Shown here: positions 26,300 through 34,811 of the stretch, piece after piece
Layout of the letters: the number at the start of each line of letters is the position of its first letter
How positions within the stretch are numbered: position 1 is the first letter of the stretch
Assembly (NCBI RefSeq): GCF_024494385.1
Contig: NZ_JAEVLT010000003.1
Span: 124,001 to 188,000, forward strand
Direction: 5' to 3'
From: Bacillus sp. EB600
GTDB taxonomy: Bacteria > Bacillota > Bacilli > Bacillales > Cytobacillaceae
DNA length: 64,000 nt
The notes under the pieces: model-generated
Seen by the model: only the letters and a program-made list of their open reading frames with translations
What the model was told of the DNA's origin: nothing
Database searches by the model: none
Made by a program: the position numbers and the translations under genes

Positions 26300-27255
26300 C
26301 AAGGCTAGATGCGGTTACCTTTGGCGAAGCAATGGCATTGTTTATCGCCAATCAACCAGGTTCTTTACACGAAATTAACCAGTTTACACGTGAGTTGGCT
26401 GGCGCAGAAACAAATGTCGCGATTGGACTTGCACGACTTGGGTTGCAATCCGGGTTTGCCTCTAAGGTTGGCAACGACGCTTTTGGAAAGTTTATTATTG
26501 ATCGGCTCAAAAGTGAAAATGTTAACACGGAGCACGTCTTAGTTGATAACCATTATCAGACTGGATTTCAATTGAAGTCGAAGGTTACCACTGGGGATCC
26601 GGAGGTTGAATATTTTCGAAAAGGCTCTGCCGCAAGTCACCTAAGTGTCGCAGATTTTAAAGAAGCCTATTTTCAAGGCGCTAAGCATTTGCACATGACA
26701 GGAATTCCGCTGGCCTTATCGGAGGAAACTAGAGCCTTTGCCAGGAATGCTCAGGATTTTATGAAAAAGAATGGACTTCGTGTTTCATTTGACCCAAATT
26801 TAAGACCAACACTTTGGAAAACACGTTCTGAAATGGTAGAAACAATTAATGAGGCAGCGTTTGGAGCCGATTATGTTCTTCCTGGCATTTCCGAAGGAGA
26901 AATTTTGACCGGTTACAAGCAACCTCGGGATATTGCTTCTTTTTACTTAGAAAAGGGAGTTAAGCTTGTTGTGGTTAAGCTTGGTGCCGAGGGGGCATTT
27001 TATAAATCAGCAAAAGAAGAAGGAACGGTCCATGGTTTTAAAGTGGAAAAAGTGGTTGATACCGTGGGGGCCGGTGATGGCTTTGCTGTCGGCGTGATCA
27101 GTGGCTTGATCGAAGGGCTGCCTATTTGTGATGCGGTATTACGCGGAAACGCGATTGGCGCGCTAGCAGTTCAAGCACCAGGCGATAACGACGGTTATCC
27201 AACCAAAAGTCAGTTAGAAAAATTTTTAACTAACCAATTACAAGGAGTGAAATGA
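26296..27255 (+). CDS. kdgK: 2-dehydro-3-deoxygluconokinase-like PfkB sugar kinase
   Basis: A 319-residue ribokinase-family (PfkB) enzyme, most like KDG kinases, which phosphorylate 2-keto-3-deoxygluconate. The substrate side has GEAMALF and ELAGAETNVAIGLARLG; the C-terminal ATP/anion-hole signature is DTVGAGDGFAVGVISGL, with the catalytic Asp in GAGD. It overlaps the isomerase gene by 4 bases and is followed after 1 base by the transporter. A KDPG aldolase gene is not in the window. The kinase family is firm; substrate is by similarity and context. Confidence 0.85.
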   Translation: MTRLDAVTFGEAMALFIANQPGSLHEINQFTRELAGAETNVAIGLARLGLQSGFASKVGNDAFGKFIIDRLKSENVNTEHVLVDNHYQTGFQLKSKVTTGDPEVEYFRKGSAASHLSVADFKEAYFQGAKHLHMTGIPLALSEETRAFARNAQDFMKKNGLRVSFDPNLRPTLWKTRSEMVETINEAAFGADYVLPGISEGEILTGYKQPRDIASFYLEKGVKLVVVKLGAEGAFYKSAKEEGTVHGFKVEKVVDTVGAGDGFAVGVISGLIEGLPICDAVLRGNAIGALAVQAPGDNDGYPTKSQLEKFLTNQLQGVK

Positions 27256-27256
27256 C

Positions 27257-28537
27257 ATGATGGAAACAATCGCCAAACAACGATGGATACGTCTTATTCC
27301 AATTGCCTTCATCACCTACAGTTTAGCTTACCTTGACCGTGCCAACTATGGCTTTGGTGCAGCATCAGGATTAGCAAAGGATCTTCATATAACACCAGGA
27401 ACATCTTCTTTATTAGGTTCACTGTTCTTTTTAGGATACTTCTTTTTCCAAGTACCTGGTGCCAGTTACGCTGAAAAAAAGAGTGCCAAAAAACTAATTT
27501 TCTGGTCATTAATTTTGTGGGGCGTTTTAGCCTCAGCAACAGGACTTATTACGAATATAAAATTATTATTTGTCATTCGCTTTGCGCTTGGTGTCGTTGA
27601 AAGTGCGGTTATGCCGTCGATGCTTGTATTCTTAAGCCACTGGTTTACGAAGAAGGAACGGTCACGTGCCAACACCTTCTTAATTTTAGGAAACCCGGCA
27701 ACGGTATTGTGGATGACAATTGTTTCAGGTTATTTGCTTAACTCGTTTGGCTGGAGAATGATGTTTATTGCAGAAGGTATTCCAGCTGTTATTTGGGCAT
27801 TTATTTGGTGGAAAATCGTTGATGATAAACCGAAGGATGCAAAATGGTTAACAGATCAAGAAAAACGTGATTTTGAAGCACAATTAGAAAAAGAACAAGA
27901 AGGCATCGCCCCTGTAAAAAACTATGGCGAAGCATTTAGGTCAAAACCAGTTATTTTACTAAGTGCTCAATATTTTCTGTGGAGCATTGGTGTATATGGA
28001 TTTGTTATGTGGCTTCCATCGATTATTAAGGCAGCTCCAAATATGAGTATTGTTGAAACTGGTTGGTTATCGTCAGTACCATACATTTTATCAGTTGTGT
28101 TAATGCTTGTCGCTTCTTATTTCTCTGATAAAACGTTAAACCGCAGCGCGTTTGTATGGCCATTCTTATTGATTGGTGCGGTCGCATTCTATATCTCTTA
28201 TGCAATTGGAACCAGCCACTTTTGGATTTCATTTGTTTTGTTAGTCATTGCCGGCGGTACAATGTACGCTCCCTATGGTCCATTCTTTGCAATCATTCCT
28301 GAAATCTTGCCACGGAACGTTTCCGGCGGAGCAATGGCGTTGATTAACAGTATGGGCGCACTTGGTTCATTTGCAGGTTCTTATGTCGTTGGTTACTTGA
28401 ACGGAGCAACAGGCGGATTTTCTGCTTCATACATCTTTATGGCAGGTTCTCTTTTCCTTTCCGCGATTTTAACGGTTTGGGCGGTAAACGCAGCGAAAAA
28501 GAGCAAAAGTCAGTCTGATGTAAAAATGGGTGCATAA
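27257..28537 (+). CDS. MFS transporter of the anion:cation symporter family (sugar acids)
   Basis: A 426-residue, 12-helix carrier. It has YLDRANYGFG after helix 1, typical of hexuronate/galactonate/glucarate symporters (ExuT, GudP, DgoT), and a central hydrophilic loop (~195-235). AAGGAG lies 9 bases before ATG 27257. As the last gene of the operon it presumably imports the sugar acid handled by the two upstream enzymes. A terminator follows. Confidence 0.88.
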   Translation: MMETIAKQRWIRLIPIAFITYSLAYLDRANYGFGAASGLAKDLHITPGTSSLLGSLFFLGYFFFQVPGASYAEKKSAKKLIFWSLILWGVLASATGLITNIKLLFVIRFALGVVESAVMPSMLVFLSHWFTKKERSRANTFLILGNPATVLWMTIVSGYLLNSFGWRMMFIAEGIPAVIWAFIWWKIVDDKPKDAKWLTDQEKRDFEAQLEKEQEGIAPVKNYGEAFRSKPVILLSAQYFLWSIGVYGFVMWLPSIIKAAPNMSIVETGWLSSVPYILSVVLMLVASYFSDKTLNRSAFVWPFLLIGAVAFYISYAIGTSHFWISFVLLVIAGGTMYAPYGPFFAIIPEILPRNVSGGAMALINSMGALGSFAGSYVVGYLNGATGGFSASYIFMAGSLFLSAILTVWAVNAAKKSKSQSDVKMGA

Positions 28538-28549
28538 AAGGAAATTTGC

Positions 28550-28579
28550 GGATGACAGTTCACAGCTGTCATCCTTTTT
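28550..28579 (+). terminator. Rho-independent terminator of the sugar-acid operon
   Basis: GGATGACAG (28550-28558) pairs with CTGTCATCC (28566-28574), followed by TTTTT. Confidence 0.9.
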
Positions 28580-28702
28580 CCTATTAGGCGATTGATCCAG
28601 CAAGATATCGATTCAAAAGGGGGATTTTTGTAAAATAAAAAAAGAAATTTAGCAGGCTGGATAATTAGTGGCTTTGCCGCTAAAATGAAATCATTGGTAG
28701 GT

Positions 28703-28759
28703 GTCATGGGGACGGTTCTTGCGTACCCACTTCAAGGACATGAGAACCGTCCCCATGAC
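28703..28759. repeat. GGGACGGTTCT hairpin repeat before the LacI gene
   Basis: Perfect 17-bp inverted repeat: GTCATGGGGACGGTTCT (28703-28719) and AGAACCGTCCCCATGAC (28743-28759), 23-base loop. It shares GGGACGGTTCT with 11457-11549, 61532 and 62459 and resembles REP-type palindromes. Confidence 0.8.
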
Positions 28760-28803
28760 CTTTCCCATGACCTGTTGAAAGGGAAATGAAAGAGGCAGAA
28801 TTT

Positions 28804-29781
28804 ATGGAAAAAGTGACGATGGCCGATGTGGCCAAGGAGGCAGGCGTTTCAAAAAGCACTGTTTCACAGTATTTAAATAAACGGTATGAGTATATGGGAG
28901 AAAAGACAAAGCTTAAGATTGAAGAAGCGATAGACCGGCTTGGGTACCATCCAAATACGCTCGCTCGGAGCTTGAAGCAAAAGCGGACTTCAATGGTGGG
29001 GATCATCGTGGCGAATATTTTGCATTATTTTTCGACATCGGTTATTCGCGCCATCGAGGATTTTTGCCAAAGGAATGATTTGCACGCGATTGTGTGTAAT
29101 GCCGATGACAATCCGGAAAAGGAAAAAAGATATGTTGAGATGCTGCGGGCCAAGCAGGTCGATGGCCTGATCATTTTTCCAAACGGGCAAAATCATGATT
29201 TGTATAAAAGGATGATCGATGAAGGATATCCAGTCGTGTTTGTGGACAGAAAAGTTGAAGATGTTGATGTGTTTTCCGTTGTTACAGACAATCATGAGTC
29301 GACATATGCTGCAATTACCGATTTCATAAAGAATGGTCATCAGAACATTGCGTTTGTTGCCCAGCCGCTGACGATTAGTACTCGGCGTGGCCGATTTGAA
29401 GGCTATCAACAGGCATTGGCTGATGCTGGTTTAAAAATGAATCCAAATTTTGTAATTGAGTCCGATTTGCCTGAAATGACAAGTAAGCTGGAGCAGCTTT
29501 TTTCATTAGAGGAGAAGCCGACAGCGTTATTTGCCGGAAATGACCGCGTCTTTTTGGTGGTTATGAAGTTTCTGAAGAGGAAGGGTATTCAGCTGGGTAA
29601 GGATCTGGAACTAGTTGTCTTTGACAATATCCCGTTTAACGATTTGCTCGAGTCACCCATTTCCTTTATTAACCAGCCAGCTCTAGAGATGGGCGAAAAG
29701 GCAGCTGAGCTTTTATTTGATCAAATTAATAAAGTAGACAGAGCACCGGGGGAGTTTGTTTTTCCAAGCTGGAGAGAGTAG
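28804..29781 (+). CDS. kdgR: LacI-family transcriptional regulator of the sugar-acid genes
   Basis: A 325-residue LacI regulator. The helix-turn-helix is TMADVAKEAGVSKSTVSQYL at the N-terminus and the hinge helix region is NTLARSLKQKRT. A periplasmic-binding-like effector domain follows. I prefer ATG 28804 (AGAGG 9 bases upstream) over ATG 28786. It sits between two units that carry the same palindromic operator (25460-25500 and 29967-29993), so it is very likely the repressor of both. The symbol is by analogy with B. subtilis KdgR; the effector is unproven. Confidence 0.82.
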   Translation: MEKVTMADVAKEAGVSKSTVSQYLNKRYEYMGEKTKLKIEEAIDRLGYHPNTLARSLKQKRTSMVGIIVANILHYFSTSVIRAIEDFCQRNDLHAIVCNADDNPEKEKRYVEMLRAKQVDGLIIFPNGQNHDLYKRMIDEGYPVVFVDRKVEDVDVFSVVTDNHESTYAAITDFIKNGHQNIAFVAQPLTISTRRGRFEGYQQALADAGLKMNPNFVIESDLPEMTSKLEQLFSLEEKPTALFAGNDRVFLVVMKFLKRKGIQLGKDLELVVFDNIPFNDLLESPISFINQPALEMGEKAAELLFDQINKVDRAPGEFVFPSWRE

Positions 29782-29931
29782 GCATGAAAGTGGCCACTCT
29801 TTTTTTATGATTGAAATGGTGTCTTCTTTTAAAAATGAACGAAATTCGGCGCCCGCTTTCTTTTTCCAAAATGGATTAATATAACTCTCTCCTTTTTTCA
29901 AAAAATAACCAGAGATGTCACCTCTCGTCTA

Positions 29932-29993
29932 TTGAAAACCGCTTACAAGAGAGATATAATTCTTTTATAAACCGATTTAGTAAATCGGTTTAT
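29932..29993 (+). promoter_or_regulatory. Promoter and LacI operator of the HPS/PHI-type operon
   Basis: TTGAAA (29932-29937) and TATAAT (29955-29960), 17-bp spacer, then a 27-bp perfect palindrome centred on G29980, arms ATAAACCGATTTA and TAAATCGGTTTAT. The -35 region TTGAAAACCGCTTACAAG matches that of the operon at 25427 nearly base for base and resembles a cre site with one extra base. Confidence 0.85.
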
Positions 29994-30020
29994 CTACCAG
30001 GAAAAAGGAGAACACTCATC

Positions 30021-30662
30021 ATGAAAATACAATTGGCATTGGATCGAATGAAAATTGCTGATGCAATCGCTTTAACAAGAAAAGTTGAAGATTCGGTTGA
30101 TTGGATAGAGGTGGGGACCTCATTAATCAAAGAATTTGGTGTTACGAGTATTAAAGAGCTGAAAAATGCATTTCCACATAAAACAATTGTCGCTGATGTG
30201 AAAACAATTGATAATGCACGTTATGAATTTGAAATGTGCTTTAAAGCCGGTGCTGACGTGGCCACGGTCATGGGCGTTTCACCGCTTGTTACAATCGATA
30301 CTTGCCTGGAGGTCGCTCAGCGTTACAACAAACAGATCATGATTGATTTATTGAATACAACTGAACAGCAAAAAATAGAACTTCGGAAATACAAGGATGC
30401 TATTTTTTGTGAGCATGTGAGTAAGGACCAGCAGGAGGAGTTGGGTGCTGCGAACCGTGGGACAATAAAAAGCAAGCTGTATGAAGAGGGTGGATTGCAG
30501 ATCGCCGCTGCCGGGGGAATCACGCTGGATTCACTTGAACAGTTAAAAGCGACATTGAACCCGAACGTCGTGATCGTCGGTTCGGCGATTACAAAAGCAA
30601 ACAGCCCTTCAGAAGCGGCAGCACAGTTTAAACAAAAAATTTTACAAGTAGAGGGGAAATAG
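30021..30662 (+). CDS. hxlA: 3-hexulose-6-phosphate synthase / 3-keto-gulonate-6-P decarboxylase family protein
   Basis: A 213-residue TIM-barrel protein of the OMP decarboxylase suprafamily. The family DxKxxD catalytic motif is ADVKTIDNARYE, preceded by IEVGTSLIKEFG; the phosphate-binding loops are AAAGGITLDSL and VIVGSAITKA. HPS condenses formaldehyde with ribulose-5-phosphate; the paralogous KGPDC decarboxylates 3-keto-L-gulonate-6-P. The regions after the barrel core differ from textbook HxlA (no DLKIMDAG), and control by a sugar-acid operator suggests a sugar role. AAAGGAGA 8-10 bases upstream supports the start. The symbol is by family only. Confidence 0.78.
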   Translation: MKIQLALDRMKIADAIALTRKVEDSVDWIEVGTSLIKEFGVTSIKELKNAFPHKTIVADVKTIDNARYEFEMCFKAGADVATVMGVSPLVTIDTCLEVAQRYNKQIMIDLLNTTEQQKIELRKYKDAIFCEHVSKDQQEELGAANRGTIKSKLYEEGGLQIAAAGGITLDSLEQLKATLNPNVVIVGSAITKANSPSEAAAQFKQKILQVEGK

Positions 30663-30665
30663 GTC

Positions 30666-31214
30666 ATGGCACTCATTTCAACAATTTTAACCGAAATTGA
30701 AACGGTTTTAAGTCAGGTGGAGGAAGAAAAACTTCAAAAATTGGCAGGAACACTCCAGAAGGCATCGCGGATTTTCATTATCGGGGAGGGCCGGTCTGGA
30801 CTGATGTCCAAATCGTTCGCGATGAGATTAATGCATTTGGGTGCTACTGTTTATGTGGTCGGAGAAACAATTACCCCAGCAATTGCGGCAGGCGATCTAT
30901 TAGTTGCTGTTTCCGGTTCTGGCACCACGAAGAGCGTGGTCTGGACAGCTGAAAAAACAAAAGCGCTTGGCTGCCAGGTGATCGCAGTAACAACGAATCC
31001 CGAGTCGGCGGTAGCAGCTGCAGCAACCGAAATTATTCACGTACCCGCAGCAACGAAGTACCGTCGTGAGAATGAACTCAAAACGATCCAACCACTCGGT
31101 TCATTATTTGACCAATGCGTGCATATTGTCTTTGATGCCGTCTGCTTGGAATTCAGCAAGCTTAATGACATCGACAACGCAGAGGCACTAAAACGCCATA
31201 GCAATTTAGAGTAA
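30666..31214 (+). CDS. hxlB: 6-phospho-3-hexuloisomerase family protein (SIS domain)
   Basis: A 182-residue SIS-domain isomerase, of the family that interconverts hexulose-6-phosphate and fructose-6-phosphate. The sugar-phosphate-binding motifs are GEGRSGLMSKSFAMRLMHLG and VAVSGSGTTKSV; LGSLFDQCVHIVFDA lies near the C-terminus. It begins 3 bases after the synthase stop, the usual hxlAB pairing. A strong terminator ends the unit. Confidence 0.85.
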   Translation: MALISTILTEIETVLSQVEEEKLQKLAGTLQKASRIFIIGEGRSGLMSKSFAMRLMHLGATVYVVGETITPAIAAGDLLVAVSGSGTTKSVVWTAEKTKALGCQVIAVTTNPESAVAAAATEIIHVPAATKYRRENELKTIQPLGSLFDQCVHIVFDAVCLEFSKLNDIDNAEALKRHSNLE

Positions 31215-31220
31215 ATTTTT

Positions 31221-31258
31221 AAAAGGTGCCATTCATTATTCGGATGGCACCTTTTAAA
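31221..31258 (+). terminator. Rho-independent terminator after hxlB
   Basis: AAAAGGTGCCAT (31221-31232) pairs with ATGGCACCTTTT (31244-31255). Perfect 12-bp stem; A and T flanks make it bidirectional. Confidence 0.88.
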
Positions 31259-31354
31259 TAATCTTAGTTATTTTTTAGCTAATCAGAATTGATATCCATA
31301 AATTCTGAACGCATAAGTACACCTACGCTTCTGTCATCGCTTGCAGCTTGCCAA

Positions 31355-31516
31355 TCAGCGAGTTTTCTTTAGCCTGTAGGCTCTGCGTTCTGCGTATTCT
31401 GAACAAGGTATACATATTTTGATTAGCTTGCCTTTTTCATTGTAGTATTTTCTTAACGGTGTGGTTTTTCTTTTGCAGATTGCACATTTATTATTTAAAA
31501 AGTCGAAGAATCCCAT
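31355..31516 (-). CDS. Small zinc-ribbon-like protein
   Basis: A 53-residue protein, MGFFDFLNNKCAICKRKTTP and onward, with two CxxC pairs (CAIC and CIPC) separated by ~24 residues, as in small zinc ribbons, and a basic end (YAERRAYRLKKTR). TAGGAGT sits 8 bases before the ATG at 31516. No homologue name comes to mind. The 5' end faces array C and the divergent malic-enzyme gene. Confidence 0.65.
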   Translation of the reverse strand: MGFFDFLNNKCAICKRKTTPLRKYYNEKGKLIKICIPCSEYAERRAYRLKKTR

Positions 31517-31624
31517 GAAATCTACTCCTATTTACTTACAGATAATCGTATTCTAGGGTATTTTTATCGTATTATAGTATATGCTTGGCAACAGCATAGG
31601 TTTTATAGAAGGCGCAGTTTGGCA

Positions 31625-31870
31625 TGTTACTCTACACGTTTGCCAAGGGATTCTACACGTTAGGCAAGTGATTCTACATATTTGGCGAGTGATTCTACAT
31701 GTCTGGCGAGTGATTCTACATATTTGGCGAGTGATTCTACATGTCTGGCAAGTGATTCTACATGTTAGCCAAGATATTCTACATGTCTGGCAAGGGATTC
31801 GACATATTTACCAAGGTATTCTACATATATGCCAAGTGATTCTACATTAATGCGATGATCTTCTCCATAT
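31625..31870. repeat. Phased array C: TTGGCGAGTGATTCTACAT word, period exactly 21 bp
   Basis: TCTAC (or a one-base variant) begins at 31631 and every 21 bases thereafter to 31862, 12 units. The whole unit is conserved: (T/G)TCTACA(T/C)(A/G)T, then T.GGC(A/G)AG(T/G). An apparent 89-codon frame (repeating VILHVWR) exists because 21 is a multiple of 3; it has no ribosome binding site and I do not call it. Confidence 0.95.
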
Positions 31871-32245
31871 TCAAAATTCTCCATTTCGTTTAACCGATTA
31901 GCCCCCAATATCAACAACTACATTAAGAACAGCAGGGAAGCACAGGAAAAGAACATTTTGTGAACCTTTGATTTTTTTAATTACAAAATCTATAAAAGTT
32001 CGGACGAAGAGACTAAGATGAAGTAGAAATGATGGTGGTCCACTTCATAAAGAAATGCAAGCGTTTACGAAATGAAATTTCAGAGGAACTGGGACAAAGT
32101 GTTTGAACTCCATCTACGTTTGCTTAGAATAGCACAAATATAGTTGTGCTGCTACTAGAGTTGGTTGCCGTTTTACTAGTTTACTTAATATTACATTTAC
32201 ACCCGACTATGGGTTTAAAATTTTAACAAAAATGGGGGATATTCA
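31871..32245. other. Upstream region of the malic-enzyme gene
   Basis: No gene. A cre-like site lies at 32055. GGGGGAT just before the ATG at 32246 is the ribosome binding site. Confidence 0.45.
32055..32069 (+). promoter_or_regulatory. Candidate CcpA (cre) site upstream of the malic-enzyme gene
   Basis: ATGCAAGCGTTTACG fits the cre consensus WTGNAANCGNWNNCW at all but the last base. It lies ~180 bases upstream of the gene. Confidence 0.4.
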
Positions 32246-33493
32246 ATGTCAACTTTACGCGAAGAAGCGTTAAGAATGCACAAGGAACATAAAGGGAAGG
32301 TTGGAGTCTATTCGAAGGTTCCGGTCCATAATGCAAAGGATTTAAGTTTGGCCTATTCACCAGGTGTGGCTGAGCCTTGCTTGGACATCCATGCAGATGA
32401 GAGTAAGGTCTATGATTACACCTCAAAAGGGAATCTTGTTGCCGTTGTTTCAAATGGAACGGCTGTCCTGGGGCTTGGAAATATCGGTCCAAAAGCAGCG
32501 ATGCCTGTTATGGAAGGAAAGGCAGTGCTATTCAAATCGTTCGCGGATGTAGATGCATTCCCGATTTGCTTAGGTACTACTGATACTGACGAAATCGTCA
32601 AAACCGTTAAGCTGTTAGAACCAACCTTTGGCGGGGTGAATCTAGAGGATATTGCAGCGCCGCAATGCTTTGAAATTGAAGCCCGCCTTCGCGAAGCTTG
32701 TGATATTCCTGTTTTTCATGATGACCAGCATGGTACCGCGATTGTAACAGCAGCCGGGTTAATCAACGCTTTAAAATTAGCAGATAAACAGATTGAAGAC
32801 ATTCGGGTTGCCGTCAATGGTGCGGGTTCAGCAGGTGTAGCGATTGTTAAGCTGTTGCTATCTATGGGTGTAAAAGATGTTATTTTATGTGATACAAAAG
32901 GCATCATTTACGAAAGCCGTCCGGTTGGAATGAATAAATTTAAAGATGAAATGGCGAAGATCACGAACAGAGAGCAGAAACAAGGCACATTAGCTGATGC
33001 ACTTGTTGGCGCTGATTTATTTGTTGGTGTATCAGCAGCTGGAGCAGTAACAAAGGAAATGGTTCGTTCGATGCATCGTGATCCAATTATTTTTGCAATG
33101 GCTAACCCAACTCCGGAAATTATGCCGGATGAAGCAAAAGAAGCAGGAGCACTTGTAGTTGGTACAGGGCGTTCAGATTTTCCTAACCAGGTTAATAATG
33201 TGCTTGCCTTCCCAGGAATTTTCCGCGGTGCATTAGATGTCCATGCCAAGGAAATCAATGAGGAAATGAAGCTTGCTGCAGTATATGCGATTGCTGGTTT
33301 AATTTCTGATGAAGAGCTTCATGCGGATCACGTTATTCCTGATCCATTTGACCCTCGGGTTGCAGCACATGTAGCTTCTGCAGTTGCAAACGCTGCAATA
33401 GAAACAGATGTTGCTCAAAGAATTGTCAATGTCGAGGATATCAAAAAGCGCTTATTGGCATTTGCAGAACAAAAACAACCAGCGCTTGTATAA
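32246..33493 (+). CDS. ytsJ: NAD(P)-dependent malic enzyme (YtsJ type)
   Basis: A 415-residue oxidative decarboxylase turning malate into pyruvate. Substrate and metal motifs are SLAYSPGVAEPC, VLGLGNIGP, GGVNLEDI and PVFHDDQHGTA (metal-binding Asp pair). The dinucleotide fold is VAVNGAGSAGVAI, and the C-terminal FAMANPTPEIMP and FPGIFRGALD are diagnostic. Length and sequence match B. subtilis YtsJ, the short NADP-preferring form, not the ~570-residue forms. It heads a stretch with malate sensing and uptake genes. A hairpin terminator follows. Confidence 0.93.
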   Translation: MSTLREEALRMHKEHKGKVGVYSKVPVHNAKDLSLAYSPGVAEPCLDIHADESKVYDYTSKGNLVAVVSNGTAVLGLGNIGPKAAMPVMEGKAVLFKSFADVDAFPICLGTTDTDEIVKTVKLLEPTFGGVNLEDIAAPQCFEIEARLREACDIPVFHDDQHGTAIVTAAGLINALKLADKQIEDIRVAVNGAGSAGVAIVKLLLSMGVKDVILCDTKGIIYESRPVGMNKFKDEMAKITNREQKQGTLADALVGADLFVGVSAAGAVTKEMVRSMHRDPIIFAMANPTPEIMPDEAKEAGALVVGTGRSDFPNQVNNVLAFPGIFRGALDVHAKEINEEMKLAAVYAIAGLISDEELHADHVIPDPFDPRVAAHVASAVANAAIETDVAQRIVNVEDIKKRLLAFAEQKQPALV

Positions 33494-33533
33494 GTAAGCT
33501 GGTCCTAAAAAGTATAGCTAGTTGTATAAGTAG

Positions 33534-33566
33534 GACTATCTCATCCTAGGGTGAGATAGTCTTTCA
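33534..33566 (+). terminator. Rho-independent terminator after the malic-enzyme gene
   Basis: GACTATCTCA (33534-33543) pairs with TGAGATAGTC (33552-33561), then TTTC. Confidence 0.8.
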
Positions 33567-33724
33567 AATTTTGAGAAATGGGTGCAGAATCAAATTGGGT
33601 TAGTAATTTTTTAATAGAGCTAGGCGATGAAAAGGTTGTTTTTTTCAGGGGATAGAGGAACTGCAATCGGGCAGAATTAGAAAGACATTTTAGTTAGTAA
33701 AGAAAGTAAAATTTTTTAGCCTTG

Positions 33725-33878
33725 AGAACTGTCTAGCTGCAGCGCCCAGCGACTAGTGTACTTCGCCCACTTCCCTACGATAAGTTAAGCACGAATGCGC
33801 TAACGCTCTTCGTGTTTCCTTTATCTCAGTCAGTGTGCTCCAGTCCTGTCGTGCGCTAAACGGGCGCTTCCGCTTTTC
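33725..33878. repeat. Dispersed ~150-bp Bacillus intergenic repeat
   Basis: It begins CTGTCTAGCTGCAGCGCCCA and ends CGGGCGCTTCCGCTTTTC, features I associate with a common dispersed intergenic repeat of Bacillaceae. Internal inverted segments are present (GCGCTAACG, GTGCGCTAAACGGGCGC). It ends 4 bases before the GGAGGGG that serves the tauE-like gene. A partial relative (GCGCCAGCTTCCGCTTTTTT) is at 38730. Confidence 0.6.
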
Positions 33879-33895
33879 TGATGGAGGGGATTGGG

Positions 33896-34654
33896 TTGGC
33901 GATTGCGCTGACGATGTTTGTACTGGGAATGTTATTAGGATTTGTTGGAGCCGGGGGCTCTGGCTTTATTATTGCGATTTTAATGGTTCTCTTTGGAGTA
34001 CCGATTCATACAGCATTAGGAACTTCACTGGCAGCGATGGTGTTTACCACTTTGTCGGGGGCTTTCAGCCATTTTCGCCAAGGAAACATTGCGGTTAAAA
34101 CGGGTCTGATTGTGGGCGGATTTGGTGCAGTTGCTTCCTATTTTGGCTCCAAGCTGGCCGGCTTGATTCCAGTGCAATCTTTGCATTGGCTAACAGCGGG
34201 AATGTTATTTCTATCCGCCATTATCTTGGTCGTCCGTTTGTTTATTGTTCAAAAAATAAAGACAAACCGTCATAAAGAGGCAGCTGGGAACCTATTGCTA
34301 ATTAAGAAAGCGGCTGTTGTCGGTCTTGTTACAGGACTATTGTCTGGTACATTTGGGATTGGTGCGGCTCCTTTCATTCAAATTGGATTGCTTGTCATCA
34401 TGGGTCTTTCGCTTAGACAATCAGTGGGGACAACTATGCTTGTGATCTTGCCCATTGCGTTAGCAGGTGGAGTTGGCTACTATTTTCAGGGATACTTAAA
34501 TTTTACCCTGTTAGTGGAAGTAGTGGCAGGAACCATGATCGGTTCCTATGTTGGCGCTAAGTTTACAACCCTTGCACCGCAGCCAGTCTTAAAAGGAGCG
34601 ATGGTGCTAACACCTATTATCGCAGGAGCGATTATGTTAATAAGTAAAAGATAG
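33896..34654 (+). CDS. TauE/SafE family membrane permease
   Basis: A ~252-residue, 7-8 helix membrane protein of the sulfite exporter TauE/SafE family (DUF81), proposed to move sulfonates, sulfite or organic acids. Family motifs are GFVGAGGSGFIIAIL and, in the second half, GLLSGTFGIGAAPFIQ. I favour the TTG at 33896, as GGAGGGG (33883-33889) is 6 bases before it; the ATG at 33881 overlaps the end of a repeat and has no site. Location between malic enzyme and malate sensor genes suggests, but does not prove, carboxylate transport. Confidence 0.82.
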   Translation: MAIALTMFVLGMLLGFVGAGGSGFIIAILMVLFGVPIHTALGTSLAAMVFTTLSGAFSHFRQGNIAVKTGLIVGGFGAVASYFGSKLAGLIPVQSLHWLTAGMLFLSAIILVVRLFIVQKIKTNRHKEAAGNLLLIKKAAVVGLVTGLLSGTFGIGAAPFIQIGLLVIMGLSLRQSVGTTMLVILPIALAGGVGYYFQGYLNFTLLVEVVAGTMIGSYVGAKFTTLAPQPVLKGAMVLTPIIAGAIMLISKR

Positions 34655-34661
34655 AGTCAAA

Positions 34662-34701
34662 GACTGCAAACGATTTTTATCAGAAATCCTTGCAGCCTTT
34701 T
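34662..34701 (+). terminator. Probable terminator after the TauE-like gene
   Basis: CTGCAA (34664-34669) pairs with TTGCAG (34690-34695), followed by CCTTTTT. Short stem, long loop. Confidence 0.6.
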
Positions 34702-34811
34702 TGCGTTAACAAATCAGGACAGGTGCCTTACAAAATATAGAAGGTATCTGCCATAGGTTGAAAAATTTTTAAAGGTGAAGCCAGCAACCTTTCAAAGGAT
34801 GGAGGGGAAAT

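Noticed and set aside
31581-31850. 89-codon frame (repeating VILHVWR) in array C
   Set aside because: It results from a 21-bp repeat being divisible by three; no ribosome binding site, and sister arrays B and E break frame.
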